Source: Paenibacillus puerhi (GTDB lineage: Bacteria > Bacillota > Bacilli > Paenibacillales > NBRC-103111). From it: a stretch of DNA of 43,075 nucleotides. Where the stretch lies: positions 1-43,075 of the forward strand of contig NZ_WUWM01000045.1 in NCBI RefSeq assembly GCF_009846885.1, read 5' to 3'. A model generated the notes under the pieces. The model searched no databases, was not told where the DNA came from, and was given only the letters and a program-made list of their open reading frames with translations. Made by a program: the position numbers and the translations under genes. Shown piece by piece: positions 7,412 through 16,185 of the stretch (its first letter is position 1; each line of letters opens with the position of its first letter).

Positions 7412-8614
7412 GTGTCCAAACCGAAGGTGTTTGAAAAGCCGATAGGCGTGAAAGATTATTTACCCGAAGCGGCTGCCAAGCTGCGCAGCATCGAGCTGAA
7501 GGTTATGCAATGCATGGAGCGCTGGGGCTACCGAGAGATTATTACGCCTACGCTGGAGTACTATGATACGGTCGGCATGGCGAGCTCGACGGAAGACAAG
7601 AAGCTGTTTAAGCTGCTGGATCGCAATGGCACGACGCTTGTGCTTCGCTCCGACATGACGGCGCCGATCGCCAGGGTCGTGTCTTCGCTGCTTAGGGAGC
7701 ATCGGTTCCCGCTTCGCTTGTCGTATCATGCCAATGTGTTCCGGGCGATAGAAGCGGAAGCGGGCCGCGATGCGGAGTTTTTCCAGGCAGGCGTGGAGCT
7801 GGTGGGGGATGCATCGAGTGAATCCGATGCTGAGGTCATCGCGCTGGCGGTGGCTTGCTTGCAGGCTGCAGGCGTCGAGGCGTTCAAAATCGCTGTCGGT
7901 CATGTCGGATTCCTGAACGGATTGTTTCAGGAGACGCTGCAGGACCGCCAGGAGGCCCAGACGCAGCTCAAGGACTGTCTGCTGAACCGGGACTATGTCG
8001 GTTACCGGGAGACGCTCAAGGCGCTGGAGCTGCCAGGCTCTGTGCAGGAGGAGCTGGAAGGCATCCTTCGTCTGCGTGGCGGGCAGGAGGTCTGCAGCCA
8101 GGCGCGTCAGCTGACGGGCGATCCTGTGGCTCAGGCGGCGATCGAGCATTTATGCCAGGTATGGGATGTGCTTGAGGCATATGGCGTCAGCGAGCATGTG
8201 TTGATCGATCTGACGATGATCGGAGATTTCTCCTATTATACGGGAATGACGTTCGAAGGCTATGCGGCCGATCTCGGCTTCCCGGTCTGCAGCGGAGGCC
8301 GGTACGATAATCTGCTGACGCAGTTCGGCAGGCCTGCCCCGGCGACAGGCTTTGCCCTGAAAACGAACCGTATTCTCGAAGTCGTCGGCAGGGGCGTTGC
8401 CCAGGAGACGGAGAGCCGAGTGCTGATCGTTTACACGGCGGCAAACCGCAAGTCGGCGCTAGCGGAGGCGGGGGCTTTGCGAGCCGAAGGTCACGCTGCC
8501 GTCGAGACGCTGCTTGTGGCGGATGACCGGGGATACGAACAGACGGAGCAAGCCGACGGTTCGGTTATCGTTCGCGACGTCGTCTATCGAAGCGTGATTG
8601 AGTTTGTGAAGTAA
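7412..8614 (+). CDS. hisZ: ATP phosphoribosyltransferase regulatory subunit
   Basis: A 400-aa paralogue of histidyl-tRNA synthetase that lacks aminoacylation activity and forms the allosteric partner of short-form HisG. The class II synthetase-like fold is recognised from the N-terminal GVKDYLP and the motif-2 region FRAIEAEAGRDAEFFQAG (110-127). A C-terminal region beginning near LIVYTAANR replaces the anticodon-binding domain. Start is GTG at 7412 after a weak AGGGTG. First gene of the his operon; the partner hisG follows by 14 bp and is the short type, which confirms the assignment. Confidence 0.95.
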   Translation: MSKPKVFEKPIGVKDYLPEAAAKLRSIELKVMQCMERWGYREIITPTLEYYDTVGMASSTEDKKLFKLLDRNGTTLVLRSDMTAPIARVVSSLLREHRFPLRLSYHANVFRAIEAEAGRDAEFFQAGVELVGDASSESDAEVIALAVACLQAAGVEAFKIAVGHVGFLNGLFQETLQDRQEAQTQLKDCLLNRDYVGYRETLKALELPGSVQEELEGILRLRGGQEVCSQARQLTGDPVAQAAIEHLCQVWDVLEAYGVSEHVLIDLTMIGDFSYYTGMTFEGYAADLGFPVCSGGRYDNLLTQFGRPAPATGFALKTNRILEVVGRGVAQETESRVLIVYTAANRKSALAEAGALRAEGHAAVETLLVADDRGYEQTEQADGSVIVRDVVYRSVIEFVK

Positions 8615-8628
8615 AGGAGCGGCGAACG

Positions 8629-9273
8629 ATGCAGGAGTTATTGAAAGTGGCAATGCCCAAGGGGCGCATATATAAGCAGGCCTCCAGGCTGTTCCGCGAA
8701 GCGGGATTGACGATACCGGATGAAACGGATGAGTCGCGCAAGCTGATTATTGCCGTTCCGGAGGCCAATATGGAATTTATTATGGCGAAGCCGGTCGACG
8801 TCCCTACCTATGTAGAGTATGGCGTAGCGGATATCGGTGTCGTCGGCAAGGATGTCCTGATGGAGGAAAACCGCGACGTTTACGAGCTGCTTGATCTTGG
8901 CATTGCTCGCTGCCGGATGTCCGTAATCGGACTTCCGGACTGGAAGCCCGTGCTGAACCCGCGCGTTGCGACCAAGTACCCGAATGTGGCCTCGCAGTAC
9001 TTCCGGGAGCGGGGCCAGCAGGTTGAGGTCATCAAGCTGAACGGATCGATCGAGCTGGCTCCTCTGATCGGCTTGGCTGACCGGATAGTCGACATGGTAG
9101 AGACAGGCGGTACGATTCGGGAGAATGGACTGGCTGAGCATGAGACCATCTTCTCCATCACGAGCCGACTGATTGCCAACCGGGTCAGCTACCGGATGAA
9201 AAATGATGCGATCCAGGCGCTGTGCGACCGGCTGCAGCCCGTCATTGCGTCTGCGGCCGCGGCCAAGCGATAG
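8629..9273 (+). CDS. hisG: ATP phosphoribosyltransferase, short form
   Basis: A 214-aa catalytic subunit for the first step of histidine synthesis: ATP plus PRPP gives phosphoribosyl-ATP. It lacks the C-terminal regulatory domain of long-form HisG, so it should need HisZ. The PRPP-binding segment is IVDMVETGGT (153-162), followed by RENGL. ATG with AAAGGAG upstream. The prs paralogue at the end of the cluster could supply PRPP. Confidence 0.97.
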   Translation: MQELLKVAMPKGRIYKQASRLFREAGLTIPDETDESRKLIIAVPEANMEFIMAKPVDVPTYVEYGVADIGVVGKDVLMEENRDVYELLDLGIARCRMSVIGLPDWKPVLNPRVATKYPNVASQYFRERGQQVEVIKLNGSIELAPLIGLADRIVDMVETGGTIRENGLAEHETIFSITSRLIANRVSYRMKNDAIQALCDRLQPVIASAAAAKR

Positions 9274-9308
9274 GACCAGGTCCAATATTTAGGAAGGAGG
9301 CTCCCGCT

Positions 9309-10598
9309 ATGAAACTGATTCCGGCATCTGAGTTTTCGTTAAAGCGCGAAGTCGAATACGGCTCGCCGGAGCAAAATGAGCGTGTCCGCCGCATTATTGA
9401 GGAAGTCCGGCAGCATGGGGACGATGCGCTTCGCCGCTTCGCCCAGGAGTTCGACCGTGTCGAGCTGCAGGAGTTGCGTGTCACGGACAGCGAGATTGAG
9501 GAGGCTTACCGCAAGGTCGATAACGAGTTTCTTGAGGCGATCCGCGAGGCTTCGGTCAATATCCGCCGTTTTCATGAAAAGCAGCTGCGCGCATCCTGGA
9601 TGGATATGCAGCCCGACGGTACGATACTCGGCCAAGTCATGCGGCCGCTGCGCCGGGTAGGGCTGTATGTGCCGGGCGGCAAGGCGGCATACCCGTCTTC
9701 CGTGCTGATGAATGCGATCCCCGCTCAGGTTGCAGGCGTACCCGAGATCGTCATGGTTACGCCGCCTGCGACGGCTGGGGTGGAAGGCATCGACCCGCAT
9801 ATTCTGGTAGCGGCTGCCGAAGCAGGCGTGCGCGAGATCTACCGGGTAGGCGGCGCTCAGGCGGTAGCTGCGCTTGCTTACGGGACGGAATCGATCGCGC
9901 CGGCCGATAAGGTCGTCGGACCGGGCAACATCTACGTCGCGCTCGCCAAGCGCTACGTGTTCGGCGTTGTGGATATCGACAGCATCGCAGGCCCTAGCGA
10001 GATTGTGGTGCTCGCCGATGAGTCGGCGGATGCTTCGTACATCGCGGCCGATCTGTTGTCGCAGGCGGAGCATGATGAGATGGCGTCGGCTATTCTCGTC
10101 ACGCCGTCGGAGGAGCTGGCTCAGGCCGTGAAGACAGAGGTGGAGCGCCAGCTGGCCGTGCTGCCGCGGCGCGAGATTGCCGAGCAGTCGATCCGCGATA
10201 ACGGCGCGATTCTGACCGTCTCCAGCCTGGAGGAAGGCGTAGAGGTCGTGAACCGTCTGGCGCCTGAGCATCTGGAGATTCTGGTGCAGGAGCCGTTTGC
10301 TTACATCGGCAAAATCGAGAATGCGGGGGCTATTTTCCTGGGTCCATACAGCTCGGAGCCGGTCGGCGATTATTTCGCCGGTCCGAATCATGTGCTGCCG
10401 ACCAATGGAACCGCGCGTTTTTCGTCGCCACTGAATGTGGATCATTTTATGAAAAAATCGAGCGTTATTTATTACAGCAAGGAAGCGCTGCTGCGCGACG
10501 GCGGCAAAATTATGTCGCTTGCCCGTCATGAAGGGTTGGAGGCGCACGCGCGCGCAATCGAAATTCGTTTGCAGAAAGAAGGGGACTCTCGTGGCTGA
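9309..10598 (+). CDS. hisD: Histidinol dehydrogenase
   Basis: A 429-aa zinc enzyme catalysing the last two steps, L-histidinol to L-histidine with two NAD+. Motifs: GPGN (204-207), GPSE (228-231) and SQAEHD (251-256), carrying the zinc-ligand Gln/His of the family; the C-terminal NHVLPT and VDHFMKK segments are also present. The ATG at 9309 is chosen because GGAAGGAGG precedes it; the open frame to 9222 would overlap hisG without a ribosome-binding site. Confidence 0.97.
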   Translation: MKLIPASEFSLKREVEYGSPEQNERVRRIIEEVRQHGDDALRRFAQEFDRVELQELRVTDSEIEEAYRKVDNEFLEAIREASVNIRRFHEKQLRASWMDMQPDGTILGQVMRPLRRVGLYVPGGKAAYPSSVLMNAIPAQVAGVPEIVMVTPPATAGVEGIDPHILVAAAEAGVREIYRVGGAQAVAALAYGTESIAPADKVVGPGNIYVALAKRYVFGVVDIDSIAGPSEIVVLADESADASYIAADLLSQAEHDEMASAILVTPSEELAQAVKTEVERQLAVLPRREIAEQSIRDNGAILTVSSLEEGVEVVNRLAPEHLEILVQEPFAYIGKIENAGAIFLGPYSSEPVGDYFAGPNHVLPTNGTARFSSPLNVDHFMKKSSVIYYSKEALLRDGGKIMSLARHEGLEAHARAIEIRLQKEGDSRG

Positions 10599-11196
10599 AC
10601 AGGAACAAAGAGTGCGCCGGGCGGAAGTGGCGCGCAAGACGAATGAAACCGATATTCGATTGGCTTTTGAAGTGGATGGTACTGGGGTGTCCGAGATTGA
10701 GTCGGACGTGCCGTTCCTCAACCATATGCTGGATCTGTTCACCAAGCACGGCCAGTTCAATCTGAAGGTGGATGCGCGGGGAGATGTGGAGATCGACGAC
10801 CATCATACGGTCGAGGATATCGGCATCTGTCTCGGTCAGACGCTGCGCGAAGCGCTGGGCGATAAGCGGGGCATCAAGCGGTATGCCAGCGTATTCGTGC
10901 CGATGGACGAGGCGCTTGCCCAGGTCATTATTGACATCAGCAACCGGCCTCATCTGGAATACCGGGCGGAGTATCCTTCGGCTACGGTAGGCAGCTTGAC
11001 GACGGAGCTCGTGCATGAGTTTCTGTGGAAATTCGCATTGGAAGCGCGGATTACGCTGCATGTCATCGTTCACTACGGTCATAACACGCATCACATGATC
11101 GAGGCGGTGTTCAAGGCGCTCGGACGCGCGCTTGACGAGGCGACCAGCATCGATCCTCGCGTACAGGGCGTGCCGTCGACCAAGGGGGTCCTCTAG
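10591..11196 (+). CDS. hisB: Imidazoleglycerol-phosphate dehydratase
   Basis: A 201-aa monofunctional dehydratase (no histidinol-phosphatase domain), step 6 of the pathway. It has the duplicated manganese-binding motifs: DDHHTVED (69-76) in the first half and HNTHHMIE near residue 167 in the second. GTG start at 10591 with GAAGGGG upstream, overlapping the hisD end by 8 bp, implying translational coupling. Confidence 0.97.
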   Translation: MAEQEQRVRRAEVARKTNETDIRLAFEVDGTGVSEIESDVPFLNHMLDLFTKHGQFNLKVDARGDVEIDDHHTVEDIGICLGQTLREALGDKRGIKRYASVFVPMDEALAQVIIDISNRPHLEYRAEYPSATVGSLTTELVHEFLWKFALEARITLHVIVHYGHNTHHMIEAVFKALGRALDEATSIDPRVQGVPSTKGVL

Positions 11197-11198
11197 CC

Positions 11199-11816
11199 AT
11201 GATCGCCATCATCGATTACGGCATGGGCAATCTGCACAGCGTCAAATCGGCGGTGGAGCGTCTCGGATATGAGGCGCTGATCACGTCCGATGAGCGCGAG
11301 CTGTTCGAGGCGGACGGCGCGATCCTGCCGGGCGTCGGCGCGTTCGGAGATGCGATGGAGCATCTGCGTGCGTCGAAGCTCGATGAGGCGACCAAGGCTT
11401 ATGCGGCTGGCGGCAAGCCGCTGCTTGGCATTTGTCTGGGCATGCAGCTGCTCTTTACGCGCAGCGAGGAGCATGGCTTGAACGACGGCTTGAACCTGCT
11501 TCCGGGGGAGGCCGTACGTTTTCAGGGTGAGTATAAAGTGCCTCATATGGGCTGGAACAAGCTGACCTTTCATCAGGAAAGTCCCTTGTTCCAAGGTGTG
11601 GAGGAAGGGCATGTTTACTTCGTCCATTCTTATCACGTACGGCCGGAGCAAACAAGTGATCTGCTCGCGACGACCGGCTATCATCAGCGCGTCACGGCCA
11701 TCGTCGGCCGCGGCCATATATACGGCATGCAGTTCCATCCCGAGAAAAGCGGCAGCGTGGGCATGCAGCTGCTGAACAACTTTCTGGGTCTGTGCGAAAC
11801 CAAACAAAGGGGTTAA
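11199..11816 (+). CDS. hisH: Imidazole glycerol phosphate synthase, glutaminase subunit
   Basis: A 205-aa class I glutamine amidotransferase that feeds ammonia to HisF. Catalytic triad: Cys79 in GICLGMQ, His180 and Glu182 in FHPEKSG. ATG 2 bp after hisB; the CAAGGGGG stretch at the hisB end serves as ribosome-binding site. Its synthase partner HisF is encoded two genes downstream. Confidence 0.97.
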   Translation: MIAIIDYGMGNLHSVKSAVERLGYEALITSDERELFEADGAILPGVGAFGDAMEHLRASKLDEATKAYAAGGKPLLGICLGMQLLFTRSEEHGLNDGLNLLPGEAVRFQGEYKVPHMGWNKLTFHQESPLFQGVEEGHVYFVHSYHVRPEQTSDLLATTGYHQRVTAIVGRGHIYGMQFHPEKSGSVGMQLLNNFLGLCETKQRG

Positions 11817-11845
11817 GAGCCCCGAGCAGCGGAGGAATAGAAATC

Positions 11846-12574
11846 ATGTCTTCATTCATTATTTACCCCGCCATCGACATTCGGGGCGGCAAGTGCGTTC
11901 GTCTGATTCAAGGCGACTATAACCAGGAAACGGTATACAATGAGAACCCGCTAGAGGTTGCCAAGGCTTGGGAAGCTCAGGGCGGCAAATGGATCCATCT
12001 GGTCGATCTGGATGGGGCCAAGGCGGGCAAGCCGGTCAATGACAAGCTGATCGGCGAGATCGCTCAGGCTGTGAGCGTTCCTGTACAGGTCGGCGGCGGT
12101 ATCCGTACGGAAGCTGACGTCGATTACCTGCTGTCGCTGGGCGTGTCGCGCCTTATCCTTGGGACGGCGGCTATCGAGGATCGCGCCTTCGTCAGCCGGG
12201 TGCTGCAGAAGCACGGCGAGAAGATCGCGATCGGACTGGATGCGCGCGACGGGTATGTCGCAACGCGCGGCTGGCTGGAGACCTCGTCGGTTAAGGCCGA
12301 CGAGCTGGCCGTCGAGCTGGCGCGCGAAGGAGCCCGCACCTTCATTTTCACGGATATATCCCGTGACGGAATGATGGGCGGACCGAATGTGGAAGCGATC
12401 GTCCAGCTGGCGAAGGTATCGGGCCAGACCGTCATCGCTTCGGGAGGCGTCAGCCGGTACGAGGATTTGCAGAAGCTTGCGGAGCATGCGGAGGAAGGCG
12501 TAGGCGGGGCTATCGTCGGCAAGGCGCTGTATACCGGCAGCATTCAGCTCGCAGAGGCTCACACGCTCGTCTAG
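11846..12574 (+). CDS. hisA: ProFAR isomerase (HisA)
   Basis: A 242-aa beta/alpha-barrel isomerase that opens the aminoaldose of ProFAR to PRFAR. Catalytic acid/base aspartates are Asp11 (PAIDIRGG) and Asp132 (GLDARDG); phosphate-binding GGGIRT is at 83-88. ATG at 11846 with GGAGG upstream. The longer open frame back to 11792 overlaps hisH and has no ribosome-binding site. Confidence 0.97.
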   Translation: MSSFIIYPAIDIRGGKCVRLIQGDYNQETVYNENPLEVAKAWEAQGGKWIHLVDLDGAKAGKPVNDKLIGEIAQAVSVPVQVGGGIRTEADVDYLLSLGVSRLILGTAAIEDRAFVSRVLQKHGEKIAIGLDARDGYVATRGWLETSSVKADELAVELAREGARTFIFTDISRDGMMGGPNVEAIVQLAKVSGQTVIASGGVSRYEDLQKLAEHAEEGVGGAIVGKALYTGSIQLAEAHTLV

Positions 12575-12630
12575 AGGCCTTGGGCTCTAAGCATGAGCAA
12601 GCGACTCGAACTATAGAAAGGGGTACAGCG

Positions 12631-13389
12631 ATGCTGACCAAACGAATAATACCTTGCCTCGACGTGAAGGACGGCCGGGTCGTGAAAGGCGTGAATTTCG
12701 TCAATCTGCGCGATGCGGGCGATCCGGTGGAGCTAGCTTCCTTGTATGATCGCGAGGGCGCCGACGAGCTGGTGTTCCTCGATATCTCCGCCACGCATGA
12801 AGGGCGGGCTACCATGGTCGAGGTGGTCCAGAAGACGGCCGGACAGATTACGATTCCGTTTACCGTCGGCGGTGGAATCGGCAGTGTGGACGACATGAAG
12901 CGGCTGCTGCGTGCAGGCGCGGACAAGATCGGGATCAATACGGCGGCTGTGCGCAATCCGCAGCTCATTTCGGACGGAGCCCGCAAGTTCGGGTCGCAGT
13001 GCATCGTAGTGGCCGTGGACGCGCGGTTTAACCCGGAATGGGGCGAGTGGGAAGTGGTAACCCATGGCGGTCGCAACGGCACCGGGATCAAGACGCTGGA
13101 ATGGGTTAAGGAAATTGAGCGCCTTGGCGGTGGAGAAATCTTACTGACCAGCATGGATGCGGACGGGACGAAGGACGGCTTCGACATCGCGCTCACCAAA
13201 GCGGTATCGGAGCTGGTGACGATTCCGGTCATCGCTTCCGGCGGCGCGGGCAAGAAGGAGCATTTCTATGAGGTGTTCACCGAGGCTAAGGCGGATGCGG
13301 GGCTGGCTGCGACCGTTTTCCACTATAAGGAAATGACGATCCAAGAGGTCAAGGATGACCTGAAGGCAAAGGGAGTGGAAGTACGATGA
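12631..13389 (+). CDS. hisF: Imidazole glycerol phosphate synthase, cyclase subunit
   Basis: A 252-aa beta/alpha-barrel paralogue of HisA that makes imidazole glycerol phosphate and AICAR from PRFAR and ammonia channelled from HisH. Catalytic Asp11 (CLDVKDG) and Asp130 (AVDARF), phosphate loop GGGIGS (80-85). ATG with GAAAGGGG upstream. The stop overlaps the hisI start (ATGA). Confidence 0.97.
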   Translation: MLTKRIIPCLDVKDGRVVKGVNFVNLRDAGDPVELASLYDREGADELVFLDISATHEGRATMVEVVQKTAGQITIPFTVGGGIGSVDDMKRLLRAGADKIGINTAAVRNPQLISDGARKFGSQCIVVAVDARFNPEWGEWEVVTHGGRNGTGIKTLEWVKEIERLGGGEILLTSMDADGTKDGFDIALTKAVSELVTIPVIASGGAGKKEHFYEVFTEAKADAGLAATVFHYKEMTIQEVKDDLKAKGVEVR

Positions 13390-14093
13390 GCGACAATAAC
13401 GGTGCGGCAGCAAGCTTGGAAGAACTCGTGAAGGCGATCAAATGGGACTCGCAAGGCCTGGTTCCGGCTATCGTGCAGGATGCCGCCAGCAAGGAAGTGC
13501 TGATGCTGGCCTATATGAACGGTGAAAGCCTTGGCAAGACGCTGGAGTCGGGAGAAACCTGGTTCTGGAGCCGGTCGCGCAGCGAGCTGTGGCATAAAGG
13601 GGCGACGAGCGGACATATTCAGAAGGTTCGCTCGCTTCGCTATGACTGCGATGGCGATACCTTGCTGGTATTGGTCGATCAAGCCGGGCCGGCCTGTCAT
13701 ACAGGCAGCTACAGCTGCTTCACGGGCGAAGTGGGGCTTGGCGCGTTGTCGGCTGCCGAGGGGGCAGGCGATGGCGTCCTCGAAGCCAAGGGCGGAGCAG
13801 ACCGCTTCGCGATTCTGAATACGCTGGAAGCTACGATCGCTCAGCGCGACGCGGAACGTCCCGAGGGAGCTTATACGACTTATCTCTTCGAGAAGGGCGT
13901 CGACAAAATCCTTAAGAAGGTCGGCGAGGAATCGGCAGAGGTCATCATCGCGGCCAAAAATCGCGACCCGGTCGAGCTGCGCTGCGAAGCAAGCGACCTG
14001 ATCTTCCACCTGATGGTGCTGCTGCGGGAGCAAAAGCTGCCGCTGGATCATGTGCTGCAGGAGCTGGATCACCGTCATAATAAAAAGAAATAG
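13386..14093 (+). CDS. hisI: Bifunctional PRA-CH / PRA-PH (HisIE)
   Basis: A 235-aa fusion for steps 2 and 3. The N-terminal cyclohydrolase (1-115) has the zinc cysteines Cys88, Cys104 and Cys111 and the Asp87/89/91 cluster in YDCDGD. The C-terminal pyrophosphohydrolase (about 138-235) has GEESAEVIIAAK. A linker of about 22 residues rich in Gly and Ala joins them. It overlaps hisF by 4 bp. Confidence 0.97.
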   Translation: MSDNNGAAASLEELVKAIKWDSQGLVPAIVQDAASKEVLMLAYMNGESLGKTLESGETWFWSRSRSELWHKGATSGHIQKVRSLRYDCDGDTLLVLVDQAGPACHTGSYSCFTGEVGLGALSAAEGAGDGVLEAKGGADRFAILNTLEATIAQRDAERPEGAYTTYLFEKGVDKILKKVGEESAEVIIAAKNRDPVELRCEASDLIFHLMVLLREQKLPLDHVLQELDHRHNKKK

Positions 14094-14105
14094 GAGCTTA
14101 CAACT

Positions 14106-14933
14106 ATGCGCATCGATTATCACACGCATCATGTGCGTTGCGGTCATGCGTCGGGGGAGCTCGAGGAGTATGTAAAGAAGGGCATTGAGATCGGATTGGT
14201 CCAGCTGGGCCTGTCCGATCACATGCCCTTGCTCCATGTGGACCCCGCGACGTATTTGCCCGGTATGGCTATGCCGATGGAGGAATTGCCGAAGTATGTC
14301 GAAGAAGCGTTCCGCCTGCAAGAGAAATACAAGGACCGCATCGACATTCGCGTCGGTCTGGAAGGCGACTATATCGAAGGGTACGAGAGCGAGATCGAGC
14401 GGATTGTTCGCGCTTATCCTTGGGATTATGTGATCGGTTCGGTTCATTTTCTCGGGGAGTGGGATATTACCGATTACAGGCAGACCGACGGATGGAAGGA
14501 TCGCGACGCCTATGAGGTATACCGTCAATACTATGATGCGGTAGCCAAGGCCTGCAGGACCGGGTTCTACGACTATATCGGCCATATCGATGTGATCAAG
14601 CGGTTCGGCTTTAAGCCGGAGCGGAGCGTCGAGCATCTGGAGAGGGAAGTGCTGGAAGCGGTGAAGGCCGCAGACCTTGCGATCGAGTTGAACGCGTCGG
14701 GGCTGCGCATGCCGGTCGAAGAGATGTTCCCCAGCCGCCGGATGCTGGAGTATGCGCTGGAGCTGGGGATTCCGGTTACCGTCGGCTCCGATGCTCATCA
14801 GCCGGAGAGGCTCGGTCAATATGTGGACGAGGCAGTCGCCTTGTTGAAAAATGTCGGTTTTAACGATTTAGCCACATTTAAAGGACGGAAACGAACAATG
14901 TTGCCTATTGGATTCGCGAATTTTGATGTATAA
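14106..14933 (+). CDS. hisJ: Histidinol-phosphatase, PHP family
   Basis: A 275-aa PHP-type phosphatase (histidinol phosphate to histidinol). Metal ligands include the N-terminal HTH motif (His6, His8) with HASGELEEYV, internal GSVHFLG and GHIDVI, and the C-terminal SDAHQPERLG. ATG with TAGGAG upstream, 12 bp after hisI, so it completes the operon. Only hisC (histidinol-phosphate aminotransferase) is absent from the cluster and must be elsewhere. Confidence 0.95.
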   Translation: MRIDYHTHHVRCGHASGELEEYVKKGIEIGLVQLGLSDHMPLLHVDPATYLPGMAMPMEELPKYVEEAFRLQEKYKDRIDIRVGLEGDYIEGYESEIERIVRAYPWDYVIGSVHFLGEWDITDYRQTDGWKDRDAYEVYRQYYDAVAKACRTGFYDYIGHIDVIKRFGFKPERSVEHLEREVLEAVKAADLAIELNASGLRMPVEEMFPSRRMLEYALELGIPVTVGSDAHQPERLGQYVDEAVALLKNVGFNDLATFKGRKRTMLPIGFANFDV

Positions 14934-14934
14934 T
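14929..14934 (+). promoter_or_regulatory. Possible -10 box for prs
   Basis: Consensus TATAAT at the end of hisJ, with only a weak -35 (TATTGG region, 16-18 bp upstream). It would give prs its own promoter in addition to read-through from his. Confidence 0.35.
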
Positions 14935-15040
14935 AAGTGAGGGTTATTCTAAAGTTTATGTTAATGTCAAAGGCAGCTCAGGATTACCGAATCGGAGTGC
15001 GTCAAACGAACCATGTACCAAGAAGAAAGCGGAGGTAACC

Positions 15041-15991
15041 ATGTACAGCGACAAAATGAAAATCTTCTCGGGTTCGTCTAACCCGAAACTGGCGGAGCGC
15101 ATCTGTGCGGAGCTCGAAGCGCCGCTGGGCAAAATTCAGCTTTCCCGATTCAAGAGTGGTGAAATTTACTGTCTCTACGAGGAAAGCATCCGCAACTGCG
15201 ACGTTTTCCTCGTGCAAACGTTCTCTCATCCGATCAACGAGAACTTTATGGAGCTGCTCGTCATGATGGATGCAGCCAAACGTGCATCAGCGAGAACGAT
15301 CAACCTTGTCGTTCCATACTATGGTTATTCCCGCCAAGAACGTAAAGCCGCGCCGAGGGAGCCGATCTCGGCTAAGCTCGTAGCCGACCTGCTGACCGCT
15401 GCAGGCGCCGATCGTGTCATTACGATCGATCTGCACGCTCCGGCGATCCAAGGCTTTTTCAACATCCCGGTGGATCATTTGACGGCACTGGATTTGGTTA
15501 GTGATTATATCAAAAGCTTGAACATTGTTAATCCGATCATCGTATCTCCGGATGCAGGACGCGCGACGACGGCGGAGAATCTCGCCAATATTCTGGACGC
15601 TCCGTTTGCCATGATGATCAAGAAGCGTCCGGCCCACAATGAATCCGTGATTACGCACGTTATCGGCGAGGTCGAAGGGCGCACGCCGATTATTATCGAG
15701 GATCTGATCGATACGGGAACGACTATCGTTAACGTTGTCGAAGGCTTGAAGGAACGCGGTGCTCATGACGCCTATGTATGTGCGACTCACCCGGTATTCT
15801 CGGGCCCTGCGCTGAAGCGTCTGGATCATCCGAACATCAAGGAAGTGGTCATTACGGATTCGATCGCCATACCGGAGGACTGCTCTTCGCGGTTCAAGGT
15901 GTTGTCCGTATCCCATCTGCTTGCCGACGCCATCAACATCATTCAGGCCGGCGGATCGCTAAGCTCCCTGTTCAAGTACGGCGGCGTGTAA
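15041..15991 (+). CDS. prs: Ribose-phosphate pyrophosphokinase (divergent paralogue)
   Basis: A 316-aa PRPP synthase-family protein (ribose 5-phosphate plus ATP to PRPP). Recognised by YSRQERKAAPREPIS (97-111), DLHAPAIQGFF (130-140) and the PRPP loop IIIEDLIDTGTTI (217-229). These differ from the usual bacterial forms (canonical RQDRKARSREPI, DLHAGQIQGFF, DDMIDTAGT), and the ATP/ribose loop reads DAGRATTAEN instead of the usual D-x-G-G-V-x-R-A. It sits directly after the his genes, fitting PRPP supply to HisG. B. subtilis has its canonical prs beside gcaD, so this is probably a second copy. ATG with GGAGG upstream. Activity or allosteric behaviour may differ. Confidence 0.85.
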   Translation: MYSDKMKIFSGSSNPKLAERICAELEAPLGKIQLSRFKSGEIYCLYEESIRNCDVFLVQTFSHPINENFMELLVMMDAAKRASARTINLVVPYYGYSRQERKAAPREPISAKLVADLLTAAGADRVITIDLHAPAIQGFFNIPVDHLTALDLVSDYIKSLNIVNPIIVSPDAGRATTAENLANILDAPFAMMIKKRPAHNESVITHVIGEVEGRTPIIIEDLIDTGTTIVNVVEGLKERGAHDAYVCATHPVFSGPALKRLDHPNIKEVVITDSIAIPEDCSSRFKVLSVSHLLADAINIIQAGGSLSSLFKYGGV

Positions 15992-16040
15992 ACGGGCTTT
16001 CCGGCCCGATTATCCGCTTCGCCCAACTATTTACCACCGG

Positions 16041-16077
16041 AATCCGGCCCGCGAACCCTACGGTTTTGGGCCGGATT
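16041..16077 (+). terminator. Hairpin after prs
   Basis: 10-bp stem AATCCGGCCC / GGGCCGGATT with a 17-nt loop. The following sequence is GTGTTATACT rather than a T-run, so termination is uncertain. It abuts the promoter of the TPR gene. Confidence 0.45.
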
Positions 16078-16078
16078 G

Positions 16079-16087
16079 TGTTATACT
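16079..16087 (+). promoter_or_regulatory. Extended -10 promoter for the TPR gene
   Basis: TGTTATACT, an extended -10 (TGn plus TATACT). No convincing -35; the hairpin 16041-16077 lies where it would be. Confidence 0.4.
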
Positions 16088-16185
16088 TAGGAATCATTAG
16101 GTTTCCGGAAAGCAAGAGACGATAGCTACCTACCTCGTATTCGGCAGTTATCTCTTCCGGACGGGTCACGGAGGTGCCTTATACC

